A stretch of DNA of 64,000 bases from Catonia carolina (lineage: Eukaryota; Arthropoda; Insecta; Hemiptera; Achilidae). Below, piece after piece: positions 43,371 to 53,905 of this stretch; positions within the stretch are counted from its first letter, which is position 1; every line of letters begins with the position of its first letter. The notes beneath the pieces were generated by a model, which did no database searches, was not told the DNA's origin, and saw nothing but the letters and a program-made list of their open reading frames with translations. The DNA is taken from positions 47,048,391-47,112,390 of the forward strand of contig JAQMRL010000007.1 of NCBI GenBank assembly GCA_035578175.1. The letters are read 5' to 3'. The position numbers and the translations under genes were made by a program.

Positions 43371-44309
43371 GTTCTTTTTCTAAATAGTCACAAAAATTGG
43401 GCCTTGCGAGTCTCAGAAAACCGTAAAAATAACTCTTTCGGTTGACGCATAAGTTTTGAACTATTGATTATTGATTAAGTATTGATTAATCCCAATAAGT
43501 AATAATCTATAGATAAACAAACAAATATAATTAAAACGAAAACTATTGTTTATTTTTATTCGTGTATAGATGCACAAGGTCACCCGTATTTTCCTTCTTA
43601 TCGTTCGGCAAATAAGCAACGCTAGCAGAAACAGCTGATATTCAAAATATACTGCCACCGAAATAATGATCCACACAGCCAATATTTTTTCTTCTACAAA
43701 GTTTTACCAAAGGCCATACTATCCAGCTTGCCAAAAGAAAGAAAATCTTGAAACCCATTTCGTTATTACTAATATTAAAAATCACAAACATTGACTGACT
43801 ACCACATCAGCAAAACCGCGATGGAAACAAAAACTCTCACACTTATGCGCTTCATTAGACCCCACACATATAGATATTTTTTTAAAAAGCCAATAAAATT
43901 TACGTATATTCACGGAGACAAAAAAATCCTGTTCTCTTCGGTTCTTTATACAGTGCTGCCAACCCATAAGTTCTGGACTATTTGTGGTGGATGAATCCCC
44001 GAATGGTTTAAGACCTGCTACTGCGGCTTAAACTCTTTTCCCCCATTCTTATTCAACACCCTTGAGAAAATCTGCCGGTTTTACGTCTTTTGATAGCAAA
44101 AACTTATCACTGAAAGTTATTCTTTAGACGTACGAGTTTCAAGCAGAGCTGACATTTTGCAATGAAAAGAATAGGTTATGTTTATATTAATTATGATCAA
44201 ACAGCTGAACAGTGTTGGACCCTTAAAAAGTTTTATGTTATTAAATGAACCACTTTTTCTGTACGTTAATTGCCTCAAGTTTTGAACTCCCTCGTGTCAT
44301 TATGATTCA
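43371..44309. other. No recognised feature
   Basis: Frames 43461-43682 and 43782-43967 (minus) and 43791-43994 (plus) show no domain. Confidence 0.4.
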
Positions 44310-44935
44310 TGAGGTGAGCAATTACAGGCCGATATCCGTTTTGTGTTCAATGTCTAACGTGTTTCAGAAGCTTATTCATTGACAATTATGTAATTTGAGT
44401 ACCGCGATAGTTCAACGCAACGTTGGTTCGTCATTGTGGTTATCACGAAAGAACAAACGAATCAAATTAGAGGCATACGTTAGCAACGTAGGCTCTATAG
44501 TTAAGAAAAGAGGATAAGTTGACGATATATACTTTGGGAACATTTTGACATGGTTCCACATAGTATCTTGGTTAGGAAACATAAGAACTATGGGTTCGCT
44601 GGAAAAAATACTGACATTGTTGATAATATCTGAAAGAAAGAAGGAACCGTAAAAAAATGCCTGGAGCTCTGTCTACGGAATTAAAAGCCTCATCCGGTGT
44701 TCCACAGGGGTCCAACATGGGGCCATTGCTGTTTGAGATCTGTGAGTGCATTTTGATCGCAAGTTATTATTTACTGGGAATGTGGACGAGGTACCTTTCA
44801 AGGCCAAGCACAATCTTCGACTGGTGTTGTGGATGACCAGAAGATTTCGATTTGGCAGTAAAACTATATAAGATTATAAAGCCTTACTCTTTTACTATTT
44901 GGAATTGTAACAGAGCCGCCACCTGCAATAAGAAT
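44310..44935 (+). pseudogene. Non-LTR retrotransposon reverse transcriptase relic
   Basis: The plus strand reads VSNYRPISVLCSMSNVFQKL, later DDIYFDFE..F.MVPHSI-like sequence, LVRKHKNYGF, then ASSGVPQGSNMGPLLF, and DRKLLFTGNVDEVPFKA and LRLVLWMTRRFRF after the catalytic box. These correspond to RT domain blocks 1, 3, 4 and the thumb. The segment expected to carry YADD has been deleted. Stops and frameshifts throughout. Confidence 0.75.
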
Positions 44936-45846
44936 AAAAATGAATAAAAGCTGTATAAAAAGCTTGTTATCAGCATTGTACCATGAGGGACTGCGTGTAA
45001 GATGAGGGCCTTACAAATTTTATTGCAACAACCAGGCTTATCTACACTTCAGACATTCACTTAAAGAGAAGTGTGATGAATCACTATTTGCCATATTGTT
45101 CTGACATTTCGAATATAAGGTAGGTGATTTCTAATATGAACAGTAAGAGGCTAAATTGTTTGTTTTTAAAGATACGCAGAAGCTGAATCCCTATAGCGAT
45201 GCGTGTAAACCGTAAATAGTGTTTGTAGGAACTGGGATGTCGATGTATTCGATGCAAATTTATTTAACGGTTTCAAGAAGATCAGGAGTGAAATTTTTGC
45301 ATCTGAGGTGTAATTACATACTTGATTTTTCTTTCTTCCTTCTTTGTGGGCGTTCATTTTAATATGATTCTATCCTGTTTGCATCACACACGATTAAAAA
45401 TACTTATTTTTATTCATTGTTTATACTCAGTGATAGCATCTAGGTTAATTGTTAGAGTAAGTTTTTGTGTCTGATGATCCCTAGGGTCGATACAGTCCTT
45501 TCCCGATGTATCAGGTGTAGTACATTAAAGTTTTCTCACTATCCTGCTAAACTTGATTCAAACAACTAGAGTAGGCCACTCGCTTCCCTGCTTGGTAGGT
45601 ACGCTCTATTATTAAAATGCTTGTTTGACGTATGTAGTTATGTTGAAAATAATTATTTTATAAAACTCTAATTGAATCAGTAACTACGGTGTTTTTGTAT
45701 GGGGAAATTCTTGTAAATCTACAATCATCAACATCTACGAGATTCAATTAACAGATTTAACACATATATATTATTAAAATTTAAGCAATAATAAAATCGA
45801 ATCATTTAAAAATGTTAGATTCTTACTAAAAGAAATCTTTATAATA
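44936..45846. other. No recognised feature
   Basis: The frame 45166-45357 (minus) is not recognised; no repeats shared with the rest of the window. Confidence 0.4.
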
Positions 45847-46898
45847 CAGTCGAACTTCGATGTAACGAAAACCTTGATTATACAATTTTTTTTTACTGCA
45901 CCGTGACATTATAATTAAATTATATTATGTAAATTTACCTCGATTTAACGAATAAGTACCTTGATATAACGAAATATTGTTATGCAATAAGTACGAAGTG
46001 ACACGTTGTATTATGATTTTTCTGTGAGTTTTAAGGTATATTCTTTTGATTTCCTTCAACTGGAAACGTCAGTAACGAAGTTACTCTAGAGAATTTCATC
46101 ACGGTTGATGAACAGATTACTGTTAGTGATTTTCCGAACGATGACGATATACTTCATGATGTTAGTAAGCCCACTAACCGGGATGATGATGAAGAAGAAG
46201 AAGATGATGATGATGTAAACTGCGACGAGATTTTACAGTCATTAAAAATAACTTAATTAGGCTTGGGCTGTAGCTCAAGGATGAAGTGCCTGACAGCATT
46301 TTTGAAAATTTAAAATATAAATGTGAAACTTTCTTTGAACGTATTGCTTTATTGAAACACAAGAAACAACGGAAAAATTACTCACTTTTTCAAGGCGTAA
46401 ATTAACATTTAAAATACTGCAATTAAATATTCTAACCAATACCTGTCAGTATCAAAAACTAAAGAATGCATTTAGATTAGTGTTTTTATAAACGATTTAG
46501 ATAAAGTTAGTGTATTTATCTTGTATGTTAGTGTTTTGAAGAAATATGTACTCAAAATAAAAATACAGTATTAAGCTACAAAATAATGAGTTTCAGATGC
46601 TTTTAATTGTAGCCAAGATCTATGTACGAGGTAAGTCTACTTGAAATCAATACATACTTTTTGTACTTTTTGTATTAACCGTAATTACGTAAAACATGAT
46701 CTATAAAAAAATTAATTTACTAGTTAAAACGTGTCTATTAAGAAAATTAACTGTATTTAATACATCATACAATGTGAAAAAATTCGTTAATAAAAATTAG
46801 CTTGGAAATTCTTGTTACTTCGCTATAACGAATACCTCGATTTAACGAATTTTTCGCAAGGCTTCTCGATTTCGTTATAGGCTATCGAAGTTCGACTG
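45847..46898 (+). mobile_element. Tigger-like transposon, internally deleted
   Basis: TA (45845-45846) is followed by CAGTCGAACTTCGATGTAAC, and the right end reads GGCTATCGAAGTTCGACTG then TA (46899-46900), giving clear terminal inverted repeats. Repeated CGATTTAACGAA / GATATAACGAA motifs lie within both ends. The interior plus strand holds only the C-terminal part of a transposase. Length 1052 bp against the 2-3 kb usual for autonomous Tigger elements. Confidence 0.85.
46072..46390 (+). pseudogene. Tigger transposase C-terminal fragment
   Basis: FITVDEQITVSDFPNDDDIL, then HDVSKPTN and an acidic D/E run with VNCDEILQSLKIT and a stop, then in another frame LKDEVPDSIFENLKYKCETF, FERIALLKHKKQRKITHFF. 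The 'VDE.. TVSDF.NDEDIL' acidic tail and the terminal 'LKHKKQxKITDFF' helix are usual for the C-terminus of pogo/Tigger transposases. The catalytic core is missing. The minus frame over this interval is a shadow. Confidence 0.65.
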
Positions 46899-48433
46899 TA
46901 TTATACTTGCGTTAAGGGGAGTGTGGAATGAAAAAATAATAAATAATCTTTTTTTTTTGTTAAAAATATAGTTTGAAATGTGCGCTTTAAAATGGCGTTA
47001 GAATCATGTTGCTATGCCAACTAGAAAATATTTTATTAATCTTTTTTGTGATTGTATGTTTAAGCTGATTTTGCCATCTGTCACGAAATTTTACAAAATA
47101 ATTTTCCCTTTCGATTAATGTTTTACTGTGATTTATTATACTATTTTTTCAAATTGCCGACTCTCTTTTATTTATTCATAGGTTGGCAGTATAACTTACA
47201 AGTTTACAACCAGCACTATTTTTGTTGAGGTCTGTCTTTGTTTACACTCGTGGTTTTGTTTTTCAAACTTTAAACGCGAGTATCTCAAAACGTCATTTTT
47301 AGAACTTTTTGTAACTTTTTCTCAGCTCCACAAAAGGCACAAGGCTGAAATTTTTATGGAGTATGTTATCTATTGAGTGACTGTGCCGTTTTAAAAAAAT
47401 TAAAAATTGTGGGGAAAACATTTTTTTTGTTGATTTTTCGATGAAAAAAATGGTCTTAGTAAAAAAATTGAGAAAATCAAAATTCTTACCAGAATTAAAT
47501 GCTACACATTCTAATTATGTACCAAAGCGTGGCCTTTCACACAAAAAAAAATTGTAGCTCTAGCTGTAGTGGTTGTCAGATGTCATGACTTATTTATGTA
47601 AAATTTTGTGCTGAATTGAGGGATGTTTTCAAATAATTTATATTTGAAATAGTTAAAATCCTGTAGCAGATTTTCTGAGATCATGACAAACGTAAATATT
47701 CACAGACGGAGAAAAAATTGAGAAAAAATTGAAATAATTATTGTAGTTTTAACATAGAACATAGATAAAACATTACTAAAAATAACTTTTTCACTTATAA
47801 CAAATTGTAATTGAAAGAAATACTAAGGAAACTATTGTAAAACAAATAAAATAAAAAGATAATGGTGCTGGAAATAGGCATAAACTAAAAATTTACATTC
47901 TGAGATTTTTTTGGTTTTCATGTTAAGAGTGGAGACACCAATCTTGACTATTTACTTCGAGGGATATTCTCCCGAGCTTTTTTACATTTTTCATGTTTTG
48001 AGCCAGAACTTTTAGTTTATTTTTACGTATCCAACAGAAAAGGGATCTTAACTTCGCCATAAATACATTGCAGCAGCTAAGATCCGTTTTTCCTATTTGA
48101 CATACTGTCTATTAAATTTTTGGGAATTTAATCAGGTTTAAGATAAAAAAAAATAAAATAAAATAGGATATTTTTATACACACAAAAGAATAAGTATAAT
48201 ATTTTAAGCAAAAAAAAGGAAAATGTCATTTTTTGATGTAATTTCAGTTTTCTTGCTCTCCTGAAAATTTTGGTTAGTGAATATAAGACCCATTTTCCTA
48301 TGAACAGTCACAATTGTGTTTAATTGTACTCATTTACTATTTTTCTTATAATAGAAATTCATCAGCTGGTTAAATCAAATGAAAATACTTTGCTTGTAGT
48401 TCAATTTTTGATGATGGATTATGTTTTCTGTTT
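46899..48433. other. No recognised feature
   Basis: AT-rich, A- and T-runs. The phrase TAAACGCGAGTATCTCAAAACG at 47270-47291 recalls the 'ATCTCAAGAACGG' style of the HINE core but no further match was found. No frames. Confidence 0.35.
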
Positions 48434-49075
48434 TTACTATCTCTTGGCCTATATGAAATATAGGGAAGAAATGAATTGTTTACACGTCAATTTTATAAAT
48501 CGAGTTTTCACCTGAAATACACGTTTTCAGGTACCCTGAATCCAAAAAAAAACATGTTTTTACCGATTGGTGTGTGTATGTGTAAAAAAAATATTTCAAG
48601 AACAGAATAGCGTACTAAGTTGAAACTTGAAAATTAAGTCAGGTACTATAAGGAGACCCCACACGAACATTTTCCTCAAAATCGGTCTACTGTTAAATAA
48701 AAAAAAAAAAAAAAAAAAAAAATTTTCACAACCTTGCGATTTCCCCAAAAATGGCTTCTACGATTTTTTTTAAATGGCTCATTTACTATATTTTTGTGCT
48801 CTACAAGATAGGGTAATGAAATTTTTTGGGGGCTGTGTTCTCGTAGTAAAAAATTGGATTTTGAAGAGTGTGGCCTTAATAGGTATTTCAGGGGGAAAGT
48901 GTACAGCCTAATCAAAGTTGTATAAAATTTAAAAAAAGCTATAACTATTTTGTCAAGCATTTTTCTCTACAGCGTGTAGTTTAGTGCCAATTAGTGACTT
49001 TCCGTATTTTATAATTGAAATTGGTAGAAATGGGCTTGTTGAGATTGCGGGCATTTTACGATAAAATATAAGGTT
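48434..49075 (+). mobile_element. HINE copy 6, diverged and 3'-truncated
   Basis: The 5' end ACTATCTCTTGGCCTATATG is followed by ATAAATCGAGTTTTCACC, CATGTTTTTACCGATTGG, a very short TG tract, TATTTCAAGAACAGAATAGC, TCCTCAAAATCGGTCTACTG, an A-run at ~48699-48721, and GTGTAGTTTAGTGCCAATTAG. The 3' subterminal repeat and hairpin are missing; the copy ends near TTACGATAAAATATAAGG, which is followed by several ATATAAGG repeats. This is the most diverged clear copy. Confidence 0.75.
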
Positions 49076-49159
49076 ACACATAAATAAAGGCTTAAATATA
49101 AAAATACCTTAATATAAGGCTTTAGAATATAGGCTACAAGGATAAAATATAAGGGTCCT

Positions 49160-50640
49160 AAACAACTTAGTCCACCTATTCAATCCGCTCACGGAACATG
49201 AGCTAAAAAAGACAATGAAGAGGCGGCACAGGTATTTGCTCACTATCTGCCCGATGCCGATGTATTCAATGTCTTTTCTTCAGGAACACAAAAAAAGAAA
49301 AGGATAAAATTATTGTAACTTTTGAAACACTTTCCAAATGGCATTACCTATTAGTAAGAGTAGAACAGGAAAAGTGCGAAACTTAATAAAAATATCTAAT
49401 GAACCCAACAAAACCTTTTGGATTTGATCTTTTCACCGATAAAATATTAAAAGAATTTCCTGCAAAAATACTAAAAGTTTTAATAGGGACTCGTATATTT
49501 CTAAAATGAGCTATTTCTCTGTTCAGGGGAAAGTTGCTGCTGTAGTAGTTTTTCCAAAACCAGAAAGCCAGTAAATAATGTTAAGTCGTACCTTCCCATT
49601 AGTTTATTACCCGTTTTCTCTAGACTGCTGGAAAAAAATTCTGGTAAGTCGTTTACAGCCGATGTTAGACAATTTTGATCTGATTCACAAATATCAATGA
49701 CTATTTCGACATGAACACAGCTCGATGGTACAGGTACACACATTGATTCAACAGATTGTTTGCGAATAAGAATAGAGAAGATATGTGGAAGAACATTTCT
49801 TGTTGTCAGGCTTTTTATAGGGTTTGCCTTACTGGCCCGCTCTACAAAATTTATTTTTATCTTCAATTTATTATTACCTTCTATTTCAGTAGCCTAATTC
49901 TTAACATAACGTTATGTCTTAATCAAATATCAGAGTATTCCGATATTTTTGCTGTATATGCAGGCGTACCATAAGGTAACATGCTAGATCCGTTTTTATA
50001 GAGTAGATAATATATACACATTTGATCTACCAACATATGAAAAAACACTTACCGTCACCTTTTGAGATGATAGTGCAATTTTATCGTCGGATCAGCTATA
50101 ACATCCCAGCAACTGCAGTATCATTTCAATATACGGAAATGGGAAAGGAGATAGAGACTACTAACATACAAATGTAAAAGCTCCCACATTAAATTTACAT
50201 AATAACTACAATAAAATTTAACAAGCAAATCAAATAAATGTCCCGGAATTCATCTCGACATACACCTGAACTGGAAGACATACTTTATAACTTAAAAGGA
50301 AATACCTAGATTTACAGTTTAAACAGTTTTGTTGGCTATTCGGGAAAAATCGACACAATTACTACGTAAAACCTCTTAACCTACAAAGCCATATTTAAAC
50401 CAATGTGGGTTTACGGTAATCAACTACGAAGCACAGCGTGTAATTCTAACATTATCATTCAAAGATTTCTGTCAAAATTTCTCTTAAAAAAACTGAGACA
50501 CCAACATATCAAAAGTATACAAAGAGATAATAAAAATTTTTCAATTTTTGGAGTCCATGATAGAAATAAAACATTGGTGTAGGCTTTACACACGCCCGAG
50601 CGTCACGAGTTCTCCCCACTCATATAACATACACTTGCTT
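49160..50640 (+). pseudogene. Jockey-type LINE ORF2, long decayed reverse transcriptase
   Basis: In order: FTEHELKKTMKRRHRYL and HYLPDADVFNVFSS (pre-RT); VKSYLPISLLPVFSRLLEK (block 1); YSDIFAVYAGVP with a stop where glutamine is usual (block 4); LTVTF-stop-DDSAILSS, the catalytic FADD box with alanine lost; GIHLDIHLNWKT, KRKYLDLQFKQFCWLFGKNR, KPMWVYGNQLRSTACNSNII and IQRFLSKFLL (thumb and C-terminus). It spans about 1.5 kb with many frame changes. The opposite frame 49501-49866 is a shadow. It starts close to the truncated end of HINE copy 6. Confidence 0.8.
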
Positions 50641-51089
50641 ATAAATTTCTTTAATACAGATACTGTAAGAAGCTACCAGCACACACCAAAAACCCCAAAA
50701 TAATTATAGTTTTATTGCAAATATACAATCATATTGATTGATATTCGATACTGTACAATATGCTATCGATTACCAATAAATTATTAATATAAAGAATATA
50801 TATATATAGTATTCCGTTTAAGTAATTTATTGCATTTAATAATTTCTTAAAAAAAGTTTTTAACGGGTTATCATAGAGTGAAAAGTTACAGTACTTGATT
50901 GGTTAAAAATTACTAACATTAATTTTATACACCGAGCGGTACCAAATTTAATTTAAGTTTATTATTTATTATCCTGCACATTATAATGTCCTTTCAATAC
51001 AATTAATTTCTCAAACTTTTACCTCAATTTATTCACTTGTAACTTTTTATCGATTCCTTTAACATAGCACCTGGTACCTACTGCTTGTG
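50641..51089. other. No recognised feature
   Basis: AT-rich; a short (TA)n run is at 50800-50808. No frame. Confidence 0.4.
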
Positions 51090-51500
51090 TCAATCAAATT
51101 GTGTGGTTTCTGAGTCTTTACTTTGTAGATATTCGGAATCAGGAAACGAATTTAAAAAAAAAACGCAATCTCCTAATTTAATAATTAAACGATCAATATT
51201 GCTATAAGCAGTCTCTGAATTTAAACATTCGCTAAACAAATGTTTACAGGTGTTACATATTTTTAAAACGCTCCATGAGCTTCTTTCAAGCATTAGTAAG
51301 GGGGTAAATAATATATATTTTCGATTTAAGGCTATAATTTTTTAGATTTTCTAATGTACGTTGGCCTCGGTTGTCTACTTCCGGATTACCCTCACTGAAA
51401 AAGACTTAAATTTCCTCTATAAACTTATGTCTGTACGCTCTCATGCATGGAGCAATTACGGCCTGGTTAAAAGGCTGCAATACTGTAGTGTTAGCGGGCA
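51090..51500 (-). pseudogene. Pogo/Tigger (jerky-type) transposase C-terminal fragment
   Basis: In the frame 51648-51406 the last ~35 residues are LKKYLPANTTVLQPFNQAVI, then APCMRAYRHKFIEEI, matching 'LPPNTTSxLQPxDQGVIxxFKxxYRRxLxxxL' of the DDE domain end in Tigger/jerky proteins; the aspartate of 'QPxDQG' is replaced by asparagine (QPFNQA). The first half of the frame is not recognised. The frame 51293-51090 beyond a stop may be the eroded C-terminus. No terminal repeats were found. Confidence 0.5.
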
Positions 51501-51957
51501 AGTATTTTTTTAAATTATCTTCTTTGAATTTATCTTCTACTGAGTTTGTCTTCCTTTTTCTCCTCTTCAACGTATTGTAATTACTGAAAAAAGAACAATA
51601 GGCTACAAACGAAAAAATGAAAACTGAACAAAATTCCACCGCGAACAAAAACGAAAACTAAATTATATAAAATTACAAAGTAAGTAATAAATGACCTTTA
51701 GTGTTAACTTGTTGATAGTAATAAATTATAATTATTACTAATTACACCATAACCTATTACAACAATGATTTATTAATAGTAATAAATTACGATAATAAGA
51801 AAATAATATTACAATTTAAATAGATTTACACCATGGCGTTGCGTTCATTACCGTAACGAGACAAGTCACTCAGCAGAATGATTTGGTATGGAGCGCGGTA
51901 AGCAGTCTACGGCAGCGTAACAAACATTTCGCGCCACTACCGTGCTCTCATACTCTC
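51501..51957. other. No recognised feature
   Basis: AT-rich, then a G+C-richer segment at 51835-51950 without a frame. Confidence 0.4.
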
Positions 51958-52009
51958 TCTATATCTCTCTCTCTCACACACACACACACACTCACTCTCT
52001 CTCTCTCTT
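51958..52009. repeat. (CT)n/(CA)n/(CT)n compound microsatellite
   Basis: Alternating CT, CA and CT blocks. Confidence 0.9.
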
Positions 52010-52034
52010 TGGCAACAGAAATGGATTTACCCTC

Positions 52035-52215
52035 GTACACTAACATTGTGTCGTCGGCGTAGTTAAAAATTTTATAATTAAACTTTAAAGAATTTAAGGT
52101 CATTTATGTACAGGTTAAAAAATAAAGGTGATAGAGGGGAACCTTGTATAACTCCTGAAGTCTGTTTCAAAAAGTTAGTGCTGTTATAAGAAATCATTAC
52201 TTCAGTTTCCGTATT
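52035..52215 (-). pseudogene. LINE reverse transcriptase fragment with intact YADD box
   Basis: The minus strand reads EVMISYNSTNFLKQTSGVIQ, then GSPLSPLFFNLYINDLKFFK, and after a one-base shift NYADDTMLVYEG. These are RT blocks 4 and 5 with the catalytic YADD preserved. It is only about 60 codons long and no neighbouring blocks were found, so it is a 5'- and 3'-truncated scrap. Confidence 0.8.
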
Positions 52216-52536
52216 ACCACTACTATTACTAATAATAATAGAATAGATATTTTATTAGTACATACATCAGTTACACGGTCCCTTAAAACCAAAAGCTTGT
52301 CTTAGGGATCCGTGATGAAAGATACAAAAGTGTTAAAATACTTATTACTAAAATGTACATAAATAAAAGATGCTGATATAATACTGATTATAATAATTTG
52401 GAATGTTCAAAACAATAATACACTTAATATTAGGAAAAATGAAAAAACAAATACCCTGTGAGAACCACTATGACTAACGAACAATCGGCCTATGACCAAA
52501 TTGGTGTAGAATAGGTAACCTACAAAAATAGAAAAA
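52216..52536. other. No recognised feature
   Basis: AT-rich; a G+C-richer patch at 52280-52315 only distantly recalls the LINE-end-like patches at 30838 and 37290. Confidence 0.3.
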
Positions 52537-53494
52537 TCTGGTGTGAAACACTCACACAACTTTCTCTTGCCAATGCAAATAATTAACAATAAACCTAACA
52601 TTAGTATTAAAACATTAGAAATGAACAAAAACTAACCTCAAAAACATAACCTTATTTTAATCATGAGTGAATGACGCAAAATGACAATCGAACTCAGTTT
52701 GGCTTAAAAATACGGAAAATCACGCTTTCACGCTAAACTAGGCTCTGTAGAGAAAAATGCTCTAAACAAAAGTTGTAGATCTTTTAATTTTCTATAAATT
52801 TAATTATATACACTTTTGTCGTAAAATGCATACTAAGACCGAAATGTTAAAAAAATCGATTTTTCTCACGTTTTCGTGAGAAAAACACAGAAAATCGCAA
52901 ATTACCGCTAAACTAAGCGTTATACAAAAAAATGTTTGAAACAGAAGTTGTAGGTTTTTAAATTCTCTACAACTTTTATTATATAAGTTTTTGAGCTAAA
53001 ATTTATATTAAAGCCGTAATCTTAAAAAAACAACGTTTTTACGTGAAAACAGCCTCACCGAGAATTTCAGCAAACATGGCGCCTACCCTATCTTGTAGAG
53101 AATAAAAAATTGAGTAAAATAGGCGATTTTAAAAAAAGTCGTAGGACCAGTTTTTGAGAAAATCGCAAAAAACTGAAAAATTATACGAATAAACTACTAC
53201 TTCCGGTTGACCGATTTTGATGAAAATGTTCGTGTCGCGTCCGGTAGTGGTATGTAACTTAAGTTTCAAGTTTCAAGTTCGTACGATGTTCCGTTCTTGA
53301 GATATTCTGTTCACACACAGACACACAAACACACACACACACACACAGACACACACACAGACCAATCGCTAAAACCATGTTTTTTGGGTTCAGGGGATCT
53401 GAAAACGTATAGATCCGGTGAAAACTCGATTTCGAAAAATCGACATGAAAACAATACTTTCCTTCCTATATATTCATATAGGCAAGAGAAAGTA
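52537..53494 (-). mobile_element. HINE copy 7 (full length)
   Basis: Reverse copy from the hairpin GGTGTGAAACACTCACACAA and ACTTTCTCTTGCC to GGCAAGAGAAAGT next to a T/A-run. It is very similar to copy 3 across the core, including ACTACTTCCGGTTGACCG and the CA tract (53313-53360) with CAGACA interruptions. The frames 53297-53581 and 53311-53532 are translations of the repeat on opposite strands. Non-coding. Confidence 0.85.
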
Positions 53495-53905
53495 AAAATG
53501 CAAAAAATTAATCGACAGTACAAAATAAACATTGTAATAAAAATTAAAATAACTTTAAGATTATACAGGTTGCCTTTATAAGACCAAACTGTATAGTCCA
53601 GGATCTAAAAGGAGTCGAGTATGCCCTAAAAGTCTGACGGAGTTTGACTTTTGATTGTTGTTGGGGTGGGGGGGGGGACCTGAAGATGAAAAAGATCGAT
53701 GTTGTTCCTTTCTCAGGTGTTGCCTAACCTGTGGTGAAAGGGAGAATACACAAAGGGGGCGCGTTTCAATTATCGCCTCTAACTCAAGAACGGTTAATGG
53801 AAGACTAACGATTCAAACGCTAAATAAGTCGAAAAATTATGCCCTACCAAAATGTTTGTAATCAAAATGCATATGTTGTCGCAAAATTTCAATTTCAGTG
53901 AGAAA
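53495..53905. other. No recognised feature
   Basis: Contains a G-run at 53665-53679 and a short plus frame (53655-53861) without a motif. TAACTCAAGAACGGTTAATGG at 53780 is reminiscent of the HINE core phrase but isolated. Confidence 0.35.

Noticed and set aside
46174..46362. Minus frame with a histidine-rich tail
   Set aside because: Antisense of the acidic GAT-repeat tail of the Tigger transposase.
47270..47600. Another HINE-like copy
   Set aside because: Only one short phrase is similar; the ordered landmarks of the family are missing.
49501..49866. 121-codon minus-strand frame
   Set aside because: Shadow of the plus-strand jockey reverse transcriptase (YLPISLLPVFSRLLEK lies opposite).
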